From contig NZ_CP061474.1 of the NCBI RefSeq assembly GCF_014679505.1, forward strand, positions 2,920,001 to 2,984,000: a DNA stretch of 64,000 nucleotides. Reading direction: 5' to 3'. A model generated the notes under the pieces. The model was not told where the DNA came from, ran no database searches, and saw nothing but the letters and a program-made list of their open reading frames with translations. Position numbers and translations under genes: made by a program. Below, piece after piece: positions 54,427 through 63,583 of the stretch (position 1 is its first letter; every line of letters starts with the position of its first letter). The DNA is from Geobacillus sp. 46C-IIa (GTDB lineage: Bacteria > Bacillota > Bacilli > Bacillales > Anoxybacillaceae).

Positions 54427-54909
54427 GTAAAACCAAACGCCGTCCCGCTCCTCGCCGAACGTTTTCACAAACCGCTCTGTGAGCCGATAGCCCACTTTGA
54501 GATGAAGCTGTTGGTGGATCAAACATTTGACGAGGCAAAAATACAAATCAAAATCAAGCACCAACGGCAGCCCCTCATAACGGGCAAACAGCGGCGCCAG
54601 CTCGGTCGCCTGAAAGTGTCCGTGCACCGAAGCGAGCGGCGTCCGCCATTGAAACAGATGAGAAATCCGTTCGATGATCTCCTGTTGCCGCTCGGGATGC
54701 AGCCCCGACACGATAAAGCGCGGGGCGTCTTTCGTACCGATGCTTTCTACCGCGACGGGCACCTTTACGTCATCGAGATGAAGCGGCACGGTGATGCGCT
54801 GCCGCTCTAGATCAACCGCCAGCAGCGGATCGAGCGCCAATCGCGCCAACGCATGCGCAAAATCGTACGGTGCGGGCACGGTGATCGTTTGCTTCCACAT
54901 CGTTCTCAC
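54427..54909 (-). pseudogene. yfjP: DNA-3-methyladenine glycosylase, N-terminal part (split by an insertion sequence)
   Basis: The first 161 codons: MWKQTITVPAPYDFAHALARLALDPLLAVD, the AlkA-type N-terminal fold, to FGEERDGVWFY. The frame then runs into the element and stops after about 20 foreign codons. Joining to 53092 gives GVWFY-PRPEE in frame and a 291-codon protein. The normal enzyme excises alkylated purines, so the strain probably lacks this activity. MWKQT may be the true start three codons in. Confidence 0.9.
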
Positions 54910-55139
54910 CTTTCTCGTTCGTCCGTGCCCTTATTATAACGAAAAACGCCCCGCCAAACCAACGAATCGGACAAGCAGCCGATCCGTTTCTGTTGGCAAG
55001 GCGGGGAATGGCTAACCTGTTGTTTTGACCATCCGCAACGCGACAACAATGACGGACACGGGGACAGAAGCCATCGGCGCTGACCATTCTGCACCGAGAA
55101 ACGCTCACTTCCATGGGCAAACAGGCCGCGCTGAAGGCC

Positions 55140-55931
55140 TTACGGGCGAAACAGCCACGGATGGAGGCCCATCTTTTTCGCCATCAACTCATCTAAGCTG
55201 GCAAACGTATACCCTTGTTTGCGCAAGTCGTCGATCACCTTCGGCAGCGCGTCGGCGTTGTCTTTCGAGACCGAGTGCAAAAGCAAAATCGCCCCAGGGT
55301 GGATCTGCTTCATAATTTGGTCGTACGCGTATGACCAGCCGCGCTGGCGGTCGGTCTGCCAGTCGACGAACGCCAGCGACCAAAAGACGTGGTAATAGCC
55401 GAGCTCGCGGGCGAGCGACAACGTCCGTTCACTGAAAATGCCGCGCGGCGGGCGAAGGTATGCCATCCCTTTTTGCCCGGTCAATTCCTCTGTCTTTTCT
55501 TTTACTTTTTCCAGCTCTTCACGAAACCGCTCTTCGCTTGCCGCCGTCAAATCGGGGTGGTGCCATGAATGATTGCCGATGATGTGCCCCTCGGCGGCCA
55601 TTCGTTTCACCAAATCAGGGGCGGTTTGCAAGTAATGGCCGGTGACAAAAAAGGCAGCCGGCACGTTCTTTTCTTTTAACACGTCTAAAATTTGCGCCGT
55701 ATAGCCGTTTTCATAGCCGTTGTCAAACGTCAAATAAATCGTTTTTTCGCTCGTATCGCCTAAATAAAAGGCATCGTATTTGGCGAGCAGTTCGTCAAGC
55801 TCTTTTCCCGCTGATGGGGGCTGATGGTTTTCGCTCCGCTTGAATCCCCAATGGATCGGCGCATGGCTTGCCGCGAAAGCGGGGGCAGGAATTAAAGTGA
55901 ACAGCAACAAAAGAGAAAGAAGCCATTTCAT
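55140..55931 (-). CDS. pdaA: Polysaccharide deacetylase PdaA (spore cortex)
   Basis: 263 residues from ATG 55931, the same length as B. subtilis PdaA, with a signal peptide at 1-20 (MKWLLSLLLLFTLIPAPAFA). NodB motifs are TFDNGYENG (the first catalytic Asp motif with N in place of the second D), HSWHHPDL and RPPRGIFS. PdaA de-N-acetylates muramic acid to make muramic-delta-lactam needed for germination. AAGGAGG is 10 bases upstream. Expression in the forespore is expected; it is not in an obvious operon. Confidence 0.92.
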   Translation of the reverse strand: MKWLLSLLLLFTLIPAPAFAASHAPIHWGFKRSENHQPPSAGKELDELLAKYDAFYLGDTSEKTIYLTFDNGYENGYTAQILDVLKEKNVPAAFFVTGHYLQTAPDLVKRMAAEGHIIGNHSWHHPDLTAASEERFREELEKVKEKTEELTGQKGMAYLRPPRGIFSERTLSLARELGYYHVFWSLAFVDWQTDRQRGWSYAYDQIMKQIHPGAILLLHSVSKDNADALPKVIDDLRKQGYTFASLDELMAKKMGLHPWLFRP

Positions 55932-56010
55932 GCGCACAATGCCTCCTTGGCCGCGATCGTTTCCTTGTTTCTTATTGTTTTCCCGCCTCCGCGCTTTACG
56001 CGCGCCATTT

Positions 56011-56056
56011 TTTGCAAAAAAGCCCCAAAAGCGCATGCGGCATACGCTTTTGGGGC
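56011..56056 (-). terminator. Terminator of fumA
   Basis: On the minus strand, GCCCCAAAAGCG and CGCTTTTGGGGC form a 12-bp stem followed by TTTTTTGC. Confidence 0.9.
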
Positions 56057-56106
56057 CAGGTGATCTTATCGGCTAACCGTTCGTTTGAAATCGCTTCTTT
56101 CTTTAA

Positions 56107-57654
56107 TTATTTGAACACCGGTTCTTTGAATTGGGCCAATTTTTCCAGCGATGATTGCTCCACGTCTTTATGCAAGCTGTTGCCGTGCGAATCCATCGTG
56201 ACGACGGCGGTGAAGTTTTCCACCCGCAAATGCCACATCGCTTCCGGGATGCCGAATTCCAGCAAATCGACGCCTTCCACCGATTTGATGCAGTCCGCGT
56301 AATATTGCGCGGCGCCGCCGATGGCGTTCAAATACACGCCGCCGTGTTCTTTTAAGGCTTGCAGCGTTTTCGCCCCCATGCCGCCTTTGCCGATGACGGC
56401 GCGGACGCCAAATTTTTTCATGATGTCGCCTTGGTACGGCTCCTCGCGGATGCTTGTCGTCGGACCGGCGGCTTTGACGTGCCAGCGGCCTTCCTCATCT
56501 TTCAGCATCACCGGGCCGCAATGGTAAATGATTTGCCCGTTTAAGTCGACCGGCGCGTCATGATCCATCAAATATTTATGAATGGCATCGCGGCCCGTAT
56601 ACATCATGCCGCTGATGCGGACGACATCGCCGACGCGAAGCTGGCGCACTTGTTCTTCCGACAGCGGCGGAACGAGGTCGATGACGCGTGTCTCCCCTTG
56701 TTCAAGCGCCGCAGCGGCTTCCGCTTTTTCCAGCTCCTTGGTCAAATCGACCTCTTCGCCGTCTTGGTACAGCCATTCGATGATTTCGCCGGTTTGCGGG
56801 TCGATTTTCACGCCCATGCGACGGAACGCCCAACAGTTGTAGGCGACGGAAACGAAGAAGCTCGCCGGGATGCGGTGCATGACGCCGATTTTACAGCCAA
56901 GCAGCGTCGATTCACCACCAAAGCCCATCGTGCCGATGCCGAGTTTGTTGGCATTTTCCATAACGTATTCTTCGAGTTGGCGCAATTCCTCAATCGGGTT
57001 GACGTCATCGACTGGGCGGAACAGCTGCTCTTTGGCGAGTTCATAGCCTGATGAGCGGTCGCCGCCGATGCCGACGCCGATAAAGCCGGCGCTGCATCCT
57101 TGCCCTTGCGCTTGGTACACCGCATGCAAGATGCACTTGCGAATGCCGTCAAGGTCGCGGCCCGCGCGGCCGAGCCCTTCAAGTTCGCACGGAAGGCTGT
57201 ATTGGATGTTTTTGTTTTCACAGCCGCCGCCTTTTAAAATCAAACGAACGTCAATGTAATCGTTTTCCCATTGTTCAAATTTAATGACCGGCACGCCTTC
57301 CCCTAAGTTGTCACCGCTGTTTTTGCCGGTAAGCGAGTCGACCGAGTTCGGACGCAGCTTGCCGTTTTTCGTCGCTTCGACAATGGCAGCGCGGATCGCT
57401 TTTTTCATTTCGATTTGGTTGACGCCGACCGGCACTTTAATTTTAAACGTCGGCAAGCCGGTGTCCTGACAGATCGGCGACACGTTTTCGTCCGCCATTT
57501 GAATGTTCTCGACGATCGTATCGAGCGCCATCGCTGCCCGTGTGCCGGCGTTTTCGCGCACTTTCGCTCGAGCGATCGCTCGGCGAACGTCCTTCGGCAG
57601 CTTCGTTGACGTCTCAACGATCAAGTCATACATGCTTTGTTGGAATTTTTCCAT
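56107..57654 (-). CDS. fumA: Fumarate hydratase, class I (iron-sulfur)
   Basis: 515 residues. It interconverts fumarate and L-malate in the TCA cycle with a [4Fe-4S] cluster. Marks are SPICQDTGLPTFKIKVPVG, GGGCENKN with a cluster cysteine, GCSAGFIGVGIGGDRSSGYELAKEQLF, MGFGGESTLLG and the C-terminal domain segment AAGPTTSIREEPYQGDIMKKFGVRAVIGKGGMG. ATG 57654 (MEKFQQSMYDLIVE) is family-like though its ribosome site is only AAGGGCG-GTGGA. This is the oxygen-sensitive type, distinct from class II FumC. Confidence 0.94.
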   Translation of the reverse strand: MEKFQQSMYDLIVETSTKLPKDVRRAIARAKVRENAGTRAAMALDTIVENIQMADENVSPICQDTGLPTFKIKVPVGVNQIEMKKAIRAAIVEATKNGKLRPNSVDSLTGKNSGDNLGEGVPVIKFEQWENDYIDVRLILKGGGCENKNIQYSLPCELEGLGRAGRDLDGIRKCILHAVYQAQGQGCSAGFIGVGIGGDRSSGYELAKEQLFRPVDDVNPIEELRQLEEYVMENANKLGIGTMGFGGESTLLGCKIGVMHRIPASFFVSVAYNCWAFRRMGVKIDPQTGEIIEWLYQDGEEVDLTKELEKAEAAAALEQGETRVIDLVPPLSEEQVRQLRVGDVVRISGMMYTGRDAIHKYLMDHDAPVDLNGQIIYHCGPVMLKDEEGRWHVKAAGPTTSIREEPYQGDIMKKFGVRAVIGKGGMGAKTLQALKEHGGVYLNAIGGAAQYYADCIKSVEGVDLLEFGIPEAMWHLRVENFTAVVTMDSHGNSLHKDVEQSSLEKLAQFKEPVFK

Positions 57655-57883
57655 GTCGGTTCCACGCCCTTTCCCTTTTGATCGCCCTATCGGCAGTTGT
57701 CTCATCTCCTTCTATTATACTGCTTTTTCTCGGTTATGGAAAAAATCTTTCTTTTCTGTCTCATCAGCTCCATGCCCGTCTCATAGGAATGGGATAGAGG
57801 ATCAGCGGCTAGAACGATTGACAAGCTGAGCAACTGTTGCCGATAATAAACGTTGAGACTTTGAATGAAAAGAGGAGAAAGAC

Positions 57884-59008
57884 ATGCGTTCATCGACCAT
57901 GCCAGCGATTACACCGGCGTATGACCCGTGGGAGGCGTATGTCGACATTGAAGAATATGGAAAACTTGAACTGACGAATATCGAGTTCACGACAACGACG
58001 CTTTGCAATATGCGCTGCGAACATTGTGCCGTCGGCTATACGCTGTCGGCAAAAGACCCCGAGGCATTGCCGCTTGACTTGTTGCTCCGCCGGCTCGAGG
58101 AAATCCCGCATTTGCGCTCCTTAAGCATCACCGGCGGCGAGCCGATGCTGTCATTAAAATCCGTTGACCAATACGTTGTTCCGCTTCTCCGCTATGCGCA
58201 TGAACGCGGGGTGCGGACGCAGCTCAATTCGAATTTGACGCTCGATTTAGCGCGTTATGAACGAATCATTCCGTATTTGGATGTGCTGCATATCTCCCAT
58301 AACTGGGGAACGATCGATGACTTTGTCGATGGCGGATTCGCCATGATGGAGCGGAAGCCGGCGCGCGCCCAGCGCGAAAAGTATTTTCAGCGCATGCTCG
58401 ACAACGCGAAAGCATTGGCGAAAGCGGGGGTCTTGGTGTCGGCGGAAACGATGCTCAACAAGCGCACGGTTCGCCATTTGGAAACGATCCACCGCCAAGT
58501 GGTCGAGGAAATGGGCTGCCGGCGGCATGAAATCCACCCGATGTATCCAAGCGATTTTGCCAGTGCACTTGAGACGTTGAGCTTAGACGAGTTGCGTCAA
58601 GCGATCCATCATTTGCTTGACATTCGCGATGAAAACGTCTGGATGCTGTTTGGCACGCTGCCGTTTTACCCGTGCAGCGGCAACGAAGACGATCTTCGCT
58701 TATTGAAGCGGCTGTATGAAAGCAAAAACGTCACCGTGCGCAACGACCCGGACGGCCGCTCGCGGCTCAATGTCAACATTTTCACCGGCGATGTTATCGT
58801 CACCGATTTCGGGGATGAACCGCCGCTTGGCAACATCATTCACGATTCGCTGCCGGACGTGTATGACAAATGGCGCCGTTCAAAGCTCGCAAGCGGGCTT
58901 CTTTGCCACTGCCCGGCGGCGCGCTGCCTCGGACCGAACGTGCTCGTCAAACAAACCTATTACCGGGATGTCGATTTTACAAAACGCTCGGCACGCGTTG
59001 CCCTGTAA
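57884..59008 (+). CDS. yfkAB: Radical SAM / CxCxxxxC motif protein, YfkAB type
   Basis: 374 residues. The radical-SAM cluster motif is CNMRCEHC (about residues 41-48) with SITGGEPMLS as the SAM-binding strand. The C-terminal LLCHCPAARCLGPN is the CxCxxxxC motif that names the family and may bind an auxiliary cluster. The substrate is unknown. AGGAG precedes the ATG. In some genomes the gene is split as yfkA and yfkB; here it is one frame. Confidence 0.9.
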   Translation: MRSSTMPAITPAYDPWEAYVDIEEYGKLELTNIEFTTTTLCNMRCEHCAVGYTLSAKDPEALPLDLLLRRLEEIPHLRSLSITGGEPMLSLKSVDQYVVPLLRYAHERGVRTQLNSNLTLDLARYERIIPYLDVLHISHNWGTIDDFVDGGFAMMERKPARAQREKYFQRMLDNAKALAKAGVLVSAETMLNKRTVRHLETIHRQVVEEMGCRRHEIHPMYPSDFASALETLSLDELRQAIHHLLDIRDENVWMLFGTLPFYPCSGNEDDLRLLKRLYESKNVTVRNDPDGRSRLNVNIFTGDVIVTDFGDEPPLGNIIHDSLPDVYDKWRRSKLASGLLCHCPAARCLGPNVLVKQTYYRDVDFTKRSARVAL

Positions 59009-59087
59009 AAGCCGCTTGGATCAAGCGATTCGTTTCAAACAACAGACGGCCGATCGATATCGTTCACGCACATATCTCGCCATGAGA

Positions 59088-59120
59088 GAAGGTGTCCCAT
59101 TGCCTTTGGGACACCTTCGT
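59088..59120. terminator. Hairpin between convergent yfkAB and yfkD
   Basis: GAAGGTGTCCC and GGGACACCTTC form a perfect 11-bp stem with a nine-base loop. The T-tract is poor on both strands. The stem is nearly identical to the hairpin at 49819-49852. Confidence 0.6.
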
Positions 59121-59908
59121 TACCTTGGCTGCTCACTGACAACATAAGACACGTATAGACGATCTTGCACCGGAATCCACGCTCCGACACCTCTTGTCGT
59201 CACGTTTTTGACGACAATTTTCTTTTTGTTTCCTTTCAAGACAACGTACACTTCGCCGTATGTCACCTTTCCTTTTTCATTCACGGCTGGAGCATACGCA
59301 TACAAGTAGCCCATTTTTTTCGCCGGCACATTGTAGGGCTGATCTTTTTTCGTGCCGAGGCCGACAACAGTGCTGAATGACAGCGGCAGTTTCGTTTTTT
59401 CCATCGCTTTATTTAACATCATTCGTTTCACAGCATCCTCGTTCGGCACTTTCGCTGTCAGTCCGCCGCGGACGTATTTTTGCATTTCTTGTTTATAGTA
59501 CAGTTTTTGCGCCGTATCGCCGCCGCGGTTATCGAGGAAATTCGTGTTGACCTTTTGGTATTCCCAATTCGTTGACGTTTCAAGCGACTGGTAATTGAGC
59601 GGCCATTGGCCTAAATAAATCGTCGCTCGGTAGCCGACGGCCCACGGGGTATTCGTCGCTGACGATTCGTTAAGGAGATGAATCAATTCGGGATTCTCAA
59701 TTTTTACGTTGGATGATTTTAACAGCTGTTTCGTAAACGAGCTCGGCTCTAAATGCGGCAAATCTTGCGTCGGATTCGGATACGTATTTTCTTTTGATAT
59801 ATCGATCACCGTTCCGGGCGCTGGTTTTCCGGAGGCCGCCAGCACTGGAAACGCCGTCGCATAGAGAAGAACCGCACTCGTCAATAAGGAAACGGCCCAC
59901 TTTTTCAT
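59120..59908 (-). CDS. yfkD: YfkD-like secreted protein
   Basis: 262 residues with a signal peptide at about 1-24 (MKKWAVSLLTSAVLLYATAF, cleaved after VLA-A). No enzyme motif is visible; the body is rich in S/T/N/K and contains NTPWAVGYRATIYLGQWPLNYQS and GYLYAYAPAVNEKGKVTYGEVYVVLKG. It belongs to the YfkD family by position and sequence character, and its function is unknown. AAAGGAG is 8 bases upstream. Confidence 0.85.
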   Translation of the reverse strand: MKKWAVSLLTSAVLLYATAFPVLAASGKPAPGTVIDISKENTYPNPTQDLPHLEPSSFTKQLLKSSNVKIENPELIHLLNESSATNTPWAVGYRATIYLGQWPLNYQSLETSTNWEYQKVNTNFLDNRGGDTAQKLYYKQEMQKYVRGGLTAKVPNEDAVKRMMLNKAMEKTKLPLSFSTVVGLGTKKDQPYNVPAKKMGYLYAYAPAVNEKGKVTYGEVYVVLKGNKKKIVVKNVTTRGVGAWIPVQDRLYVSYVVSEQPR

Positions 59909-60021
59909 CCTATTCGCTCCTTTCTGTCCCGTATTCACTGTTATTTTCTTTCAAAATACACTCTTTATCCGCGGCGATGAAAATTTCGTCCTGCTTTGAC
60001 GCTCCGTTTCCCGCGCATGCG

Positions 60022-60054
60022 CAAACAAACACCCGGACGGCGGGCGTCCGGGTG
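60022..60054 (-). terminator. Terminator after the cation-exchanger remnant
   Basis: On the minus strand, CACCCGGACG and CGTCCGGGTG form a 10-bp stem followed by TTTGTTTG. Confidence 0.8.
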
Positions 60055-60059
60055 CATGC

Positions 60060-60221
60060 TTACAACAAGTAAAAGCCGATTCCCATAATCGTATAGGCAG
60101 CGAGCAATGTCGCCCCTTCAAACCAATTTGTATCTCCATCATTGGAGAGCACAATCATCAACAACACCGAAGCGCCCATCGCGATGAGCTCAGGAATCGA
60201 AATTTGTTCATTCGTTTTCAT
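60060..60221 (-). pseudogene. yfkE: C-terminal remnant of a Ca2+/H+ antiporter (CAX/ChaA, YfkE)
   Basis: About 50 residues ending ISIPELIAMGASVLLMIVLS, then NDGDTNWFEGATLLAAYTIMGIGFYLL. The D/SNWFEG motif within the last membrane helices is diagnostic of the final segments of cation/proton exchangers, which are normally about 350 residues. Nothing upstream continues the family. An ATG with AGGTGG lies close but the spacing is wrong. In B. subtilis yfkE lies between yfkD and yfkF, as here, so most of the gene has been deleted and its terminator kept. Confidence 0.82.
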
Positions 60222-60361
60222 TCCACCTTTCTTTGTAACGTTTTTCGTTGCATTGACCGCCATTCGTATGTACGATGAATACGGACGATACGTCGATCCG
60301 CAAAAAAGCGGGATCCTGTTTGTTTCGTTGTCCACCATTTTAGCAGAAATGAGGATGCACG

Positions 60362-61495
60362 ATGCGTTTTGCCATTTTAACCGGAATCGTCGCCATCTCC
60401 GGCTTGTCCCAAGGGATGTTGCTTCCGCTGTTGGCCATGCTGCTCGATGAAAGCGGCGTCTCCTCGACCGTTAACGGAGCGCACGCTGCTGCGCTCTATA
60501 TCGGCGTGCTTGCCATCTCACCGTTTTTGGAGCGCCCATTAGGTAAATATGGATACAAACCAATGATTCTCCTTGGTGGTTTTATTGTAATCTGTTCGCT
60601 CATCCTTTTTCCACTTTTTCCTTCATTTTTCTTTTGGCTTATTCTTCGTCTTCTGATTGGGGTGGGCGACCATATGCTTCATTTTGCGACCCAAACGTGG
60701 ATTACCGACTTTTCGCCGCCGGCTGAGCGCGGACGGCGGCTGTCGCTGTATGGACTCGCATTTGGCCTCGGCTTTACAGCCGGCCCGCTTCTCGCTTCAC
60801 TCGCCTCGATCAACGAGGCGCTGCCGTTTTATTTGGCTGCGCTCTTCAGCTTCGTCGGGTGGGGTGCCGTCTTTTGGCTGCCGAATGAAAAACCGAAGCC
60901 GTTTGAGCGGTCTTCCTCAGCTGCCGGGCGATGGATCGGCGCGTGGAGGTATGCGTGGCCGGCGCTCTTGCTGCCGCTTACTTATGGCTTTTTGGAAGCG
61001 GCCATTCATTCCGTTTTTCCGCTGTATGCCTTGCATAAACGCATGAGCGCCGAACAGATCGCGTTGATCTTGCCGTTTTTCTCGTTCGGCGGCATCATCT
61101 TTCAGCTCCCGCTCGGTGCGCTTGGCGACCGGTTCGGACGCCGCATTGCCATCATTGGCGCGCTGCTGGCCGGCATCAGCTGTTTTTTGGCCGCCCTCGC
61201 CGTTAGCACATCGACGGTCGGGCTTGCTGCCTGCTTGTTTGCCGCCGGGATGTTTACGGGGTCGCTTTTCTCGCTTGGCATTGCCTATATGGCCGACCTG
61301 TTGCCGAAAGCGCTCCTTCCGGCCGGCAATTTGTTGTCCGGAATGCTATACAGCCTCGGCAGCATGATCGGTCCGCCGCTTGCCGGCAGCGCCGTCGATG
61401 CGGCGGCCGACGCCTTTTTCCTTGCGGTCAGCGCCGTTCTCCTCATCCCGGCCGTTGGCCTTGCCAGACGATGGGAACAGGAAAAAGCGGCTTGA
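60362..61495 (+). CDS. yfkF: MFS transporter, YfkF-like
   Basis: 377 residues with about 12 hydrophobic segments. The MFS loop motif between helices 2 and 3 is ERPLGKYGYKPMILLGG, and the second half has GDRFGRRIAIIGALLAG. A multidrug or small-molecule exporter is typical of this size, but no substrate is implied. GAGG is 7 bases before the ATG. The gene lies divergent from and directly next to the exchanger remnant, so its promoter lies within 60222-60361. Confidence 0.88.
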   Translation: MRFAILTGIVAISGLSQGMLLPLLAMLLDESGVSSTVNGAHAAALYIGVLAISPFLERPLGKYGYKPMILLGGFIVICSLILFPLFPSFFFWLILRLLIGVGDHMLHFATQTWITDFSPPAERGRRLSLYGLAFGLGFTAGPLLASLASINEALPFYLAALFSFVGWGAVFWLPNEKPKPFERSSSAAGRWIGAWRYAWPALLLPLTYGFLEAAIHSVFPLYALHKRMSAEQIALILPFFSFGGIIFQLPLGALGDRFGRRIAIIGALLAGISCFLAALAVSTSTVGLAACLFAAGMFTGSLFSLGIAYMADLLPKALLPAGNLLSGMLYSLGSMIGPPLAGSAVDAAADAFFLAVSAVLLIPAVGLARRWEQEKAA

Positions 61496-61532
61496 CCGCA
61501 TTTTTTATTTTTTGTTTTTTTCAAAAAAATTG

Positions 61533-61562
61533 TTGACCATTTTGTTCCTTCTGTTATATAAT
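61533..61562 (+). promoter_or_regulatory. Promoter of the BH0509-like gene with a palindrome
   Basis: TTGACC and TATAAT are separated by 18 bases. Just downstream, CTGTTTTAAAACAG (61583-61596) is a perfect palindrome that could be an operator. Confidence 0.65.
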
Positions 61563-61611
61563 AAAACCAAGATATAAAGTTACTGTTTTAAAACAGAGTG
61601 AAGGAGTGGCG

Positions 61612-61761
61612 ATGATGAGCAGAGCGGAACGGAAAAATATGATCGAGTTTATCGAAAAAGTGCGGGGGTTATCGCGGGAGCAGCTGGCCTACATGACCGA
61701 CGCGGAAATCGAGTACATTTACGAACGCTATTACCATCATCACGAAGAAAGCGTTGAGTAA
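61612..61761 (+). CDS. BH0509-like small protein
   Basis: 49 residues: MMSRAERKNMIEFIEKVRGL, then SREQLAYMTDAEIEYIYERYYHHHEESVE. The ERKNMIEFI...LxYMTDxEIExxYxR pattern is the one I recall for the BH0509 family, of unknown function. AAGGAG is 6-9 bases upstream. It has its own promoter and a strong terminator. Confidence 0.78.
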   Translation: MMSRAERKNMIEFIEKVRGLSREQLAYMTDAEIEYIYERYYHHHEESVE

Positions 61762-61778
61762 AGAGGCTGTTCCGCATG

Positions 61779-61811
61779 AAAAAGGGCGCTCTGGAAAGAG
61801 CGCCCTTTTTC
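61779..61811. terminator. Strong terminator after the BH0509-like gene
   Basis: AAAAAGGGCGCTCT and AGAGCGCCCTTTTT form a perfect stem with a GGAA loop. It is symmetrical and also lies at the end of the small minus-strand gene. Confidence 0.9.
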
Positions 61812-61914
61812 AATGATAGCCGTTTTGGCCGTTGGCACTGCCGCTCGTTTTATGCTTCGGCCTGTTTTTTCCTTTTTGTTTCGTGCCCCCGTCTTTTTTC
61901 GTATGCTTGGCCAT
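61810..61914 (-). CDS. Very small basic protein
   Basis: 34 residues: MAKHTKKDGGTKQKGKNRPK, then HKTSGSANGQNGYH. A GGGGGG site lies 6 bases before the ATG at 61914, and the frame ends exactly at a terminator, so it is probably a real gene. It is rich in K, G, N and H, in the style of minor spore or nucleoid peptides, but I do not recognise a family. Confidence 0.55.
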   Translation of the reverse strand: MAKHTKKDGGTKQKGKNRPKHKTSGSANGQNGYH

Positions 61915-61984
61915 CGTCATCCCCCCTGTATCAAAATCCCCCACATCGTTACGTTATCCGGTTTTCGGGCCGTTTATGCGCACG

Positions 61985-62818
61985 TTAGCGCATCCTCTTC
62001 CTCCCTTCACGCTCACAATCGAAAATCGCGTTCATTTCTCCGCCTAAAACGAGCACCATGCCGGATAAATAAAGCCAAATCATCAAGACGATCATCCCGC
62101 CGAGGCTTCCGTGCATGGCCGTGTAATTGGCAAAATGGTTGACATAATAGGCAAACGCCAGCGACGTCGCAATCCAACCGGCAGTGGCGAATAAAGCGCC
62201 GCGCACGACATTGACGCAGCGCAGTTGTTTGTTCGGGGCAAAATAATACAGGGCGGTGAAAACGGCAAACAATAACAGCGAACTCATCGTCCAACGGAAT
62301 GCATTCCATGCGGTTAAAAAGTGTTCCGATAACCCTAATGCTGAAAACAAAAACAGCCCGATCATTCTCCCGAATACCGGCAGCACGAGCGCGATGATGA
62401 TCACGGCGATCATCCCGAGCGTCAGCACGACCGACAATCCGCGCGCCACCCAAAACGGACGATTTTCCTCGACGTCGTAGGCGCGGTTGAACGCCCGCAT
62501 AATGGCGCCCATCCCATTTGAGGCGGACCAGACGGCACCGATAATGCTTAACGACAACAGTTTCCCATTTTGCTCGTCCATCAGGCGATGCACATTTGTC
62601 TCAATGAGATGAAGCGCCTCTTTCGGCGCGTATTGCCGTACGAGCGCAAGCACATCTTCATGCGGAATAGGCAAATACGCCAACAGCGTCATTAAAAACA
62701 GCAAAAACGGAAACAGCGACAAAAGAAAGTAGTACGCCAATTCCGCCGACAACCGCGGAATTTCATCCTCTATAAAGCGCCGGGCCAACTCGCGGATGAA
62801 CGTCATGTTCAAGAACAT
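61985..62818 (-). CDS. yfkH: YihY/BrkB-family membrane protein
   Basis: 277 residues with six hydrophobic segments. Family marks are LSAELAYYFLLSLFPFLLFL, IIGAVWSASNGMGAIMRAFNRAYDVEE, and the C-terminal GGMIVLMIWLYLSGMVLVLGGEMNAI. These proteins are often labelled virulence factor BrkB or RNase BN, but the RNase label is known to be wrong and no function is established. AAGGAGG is 7 bases before the ATG. The C-terminus is basic. Confidence 0.9.
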   Translation of the reverse strand: MFLNMTFIRELARRFIEDEIPRLSAELAYYFLLSLFPFLLFLMTLLAYLPIPHEDVLALVRQYAPKEALHLIETNVHRLMDEQNGKLLSLSIIGAVWSASNGMGAIMRAFNRAYDVEENRPFWVARGLSVVLTLGMIAVIIIALVLPVFGRMIGLFLFSALGLSEHFLTAWNAFRWTMSSLLLFAVFTALYYFAPNKQLRCVNVVRGALFATAGWIATSLAFAYYVNHFANYTAMHGSLGGMIVLMIWLYLSGMVLVLGGEMNAIFDCEREGRKRMR

Positions 62819-62873
62819 GGGCTGCCCTCCTTTTCCGTTTTTTCAAAACGAGCGCATCCCTTTTTGACACTCT

Positions 62874-63356
62874 TTATTCGCCCGCGACAAGCTGATGGTC
62901 ACGGATGATGGCCTCAAGCAAATGCTCGCATCCGGAACGGACAAGATGATATACTTCGGCGAAATTCCCAGTATAATATGGATCCGGCACGTCGTCTTTT
63001 TCCCGTTCGGGCACAAAATCGAGCAACCGGGCGATGACGGCCGATGAATTGGGTCCGGCCAGCCGGCGCAAATCGTGTAAATTGGCGGCATCCATGGCGA
63101 TAATGTAATCAAATTCCTCCAAATCGCAGCGGCCGACTTGCCGGGCGCGAATGCCAGAATAATCAATGGCGTTTTCGTTTAAGATGCGCCTTGTCCCTTC
63201 ATGCGGCGGCTCGCCGACATGCCAGCTGCCCGTTCCCGCCGAATCAACGGCGATACGCCCATCGAGCCCGCGTTCTTTCACTAAGTGGCGAAAGATCGCT
63301 TCAGCCATCGGTGAACGGCAAATGTTCCCAAGGCAAACAAACAACACTTTGATCAT
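62874..63356 (-). CDS. yfkJ: Low-molecular-weight protein-tyrosine phosphatase
   Basis: 160 residues from ATG 63356. The P-loop VCLGNICRSPMAEAIF contains the catalytic C-x5-R-S, and the general acid Asp is in DDVPDPYYTG, the classic DPYY motif. It dephosphorylates protein tyrosine or arginine phosphates; B. subtilis YfkJ is the counterpart. The frame is open upstream to 63470 but that part is not family-like. AAAGGGG lies 11 bases upstream, a rather long spacing. Confidence 0.92.
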   Translation of the reverse strand: MIKVLFVCLGNICRSPMAEAIFRHLVKERGLDGRIAVDSAGTGSWHVGEPPHEGTRRILNENAIDYSGIRARQVGRCDLEEFDYIIAMDAANLHDLRRLAGPNSSAVIARLLDFVPEREKDDVPDPYYTGNFAEVYHLVRSGCEHLLEAIIRDHQLVAGE

Positions 63357-63583
63357 CCGAACAACAACCCCTTTCGCTGTTTCGACAGCATGTCTCCTAT
63401 CGTTAGTCTTTCTTCTTTTTCCTCCGTCTAGACCTTTTATGCCGCTTTCCGGCATATCGTGCACATGCATCTATATTTTACTACATTGTCCGCTTTTCGG
63501 CAGGCAAACAAGTCATCCCCCTCCCTATTTTCACCGCCTGTATGGTACAATACATGATATCTTGCCATGAAAGGAGCCAAACG

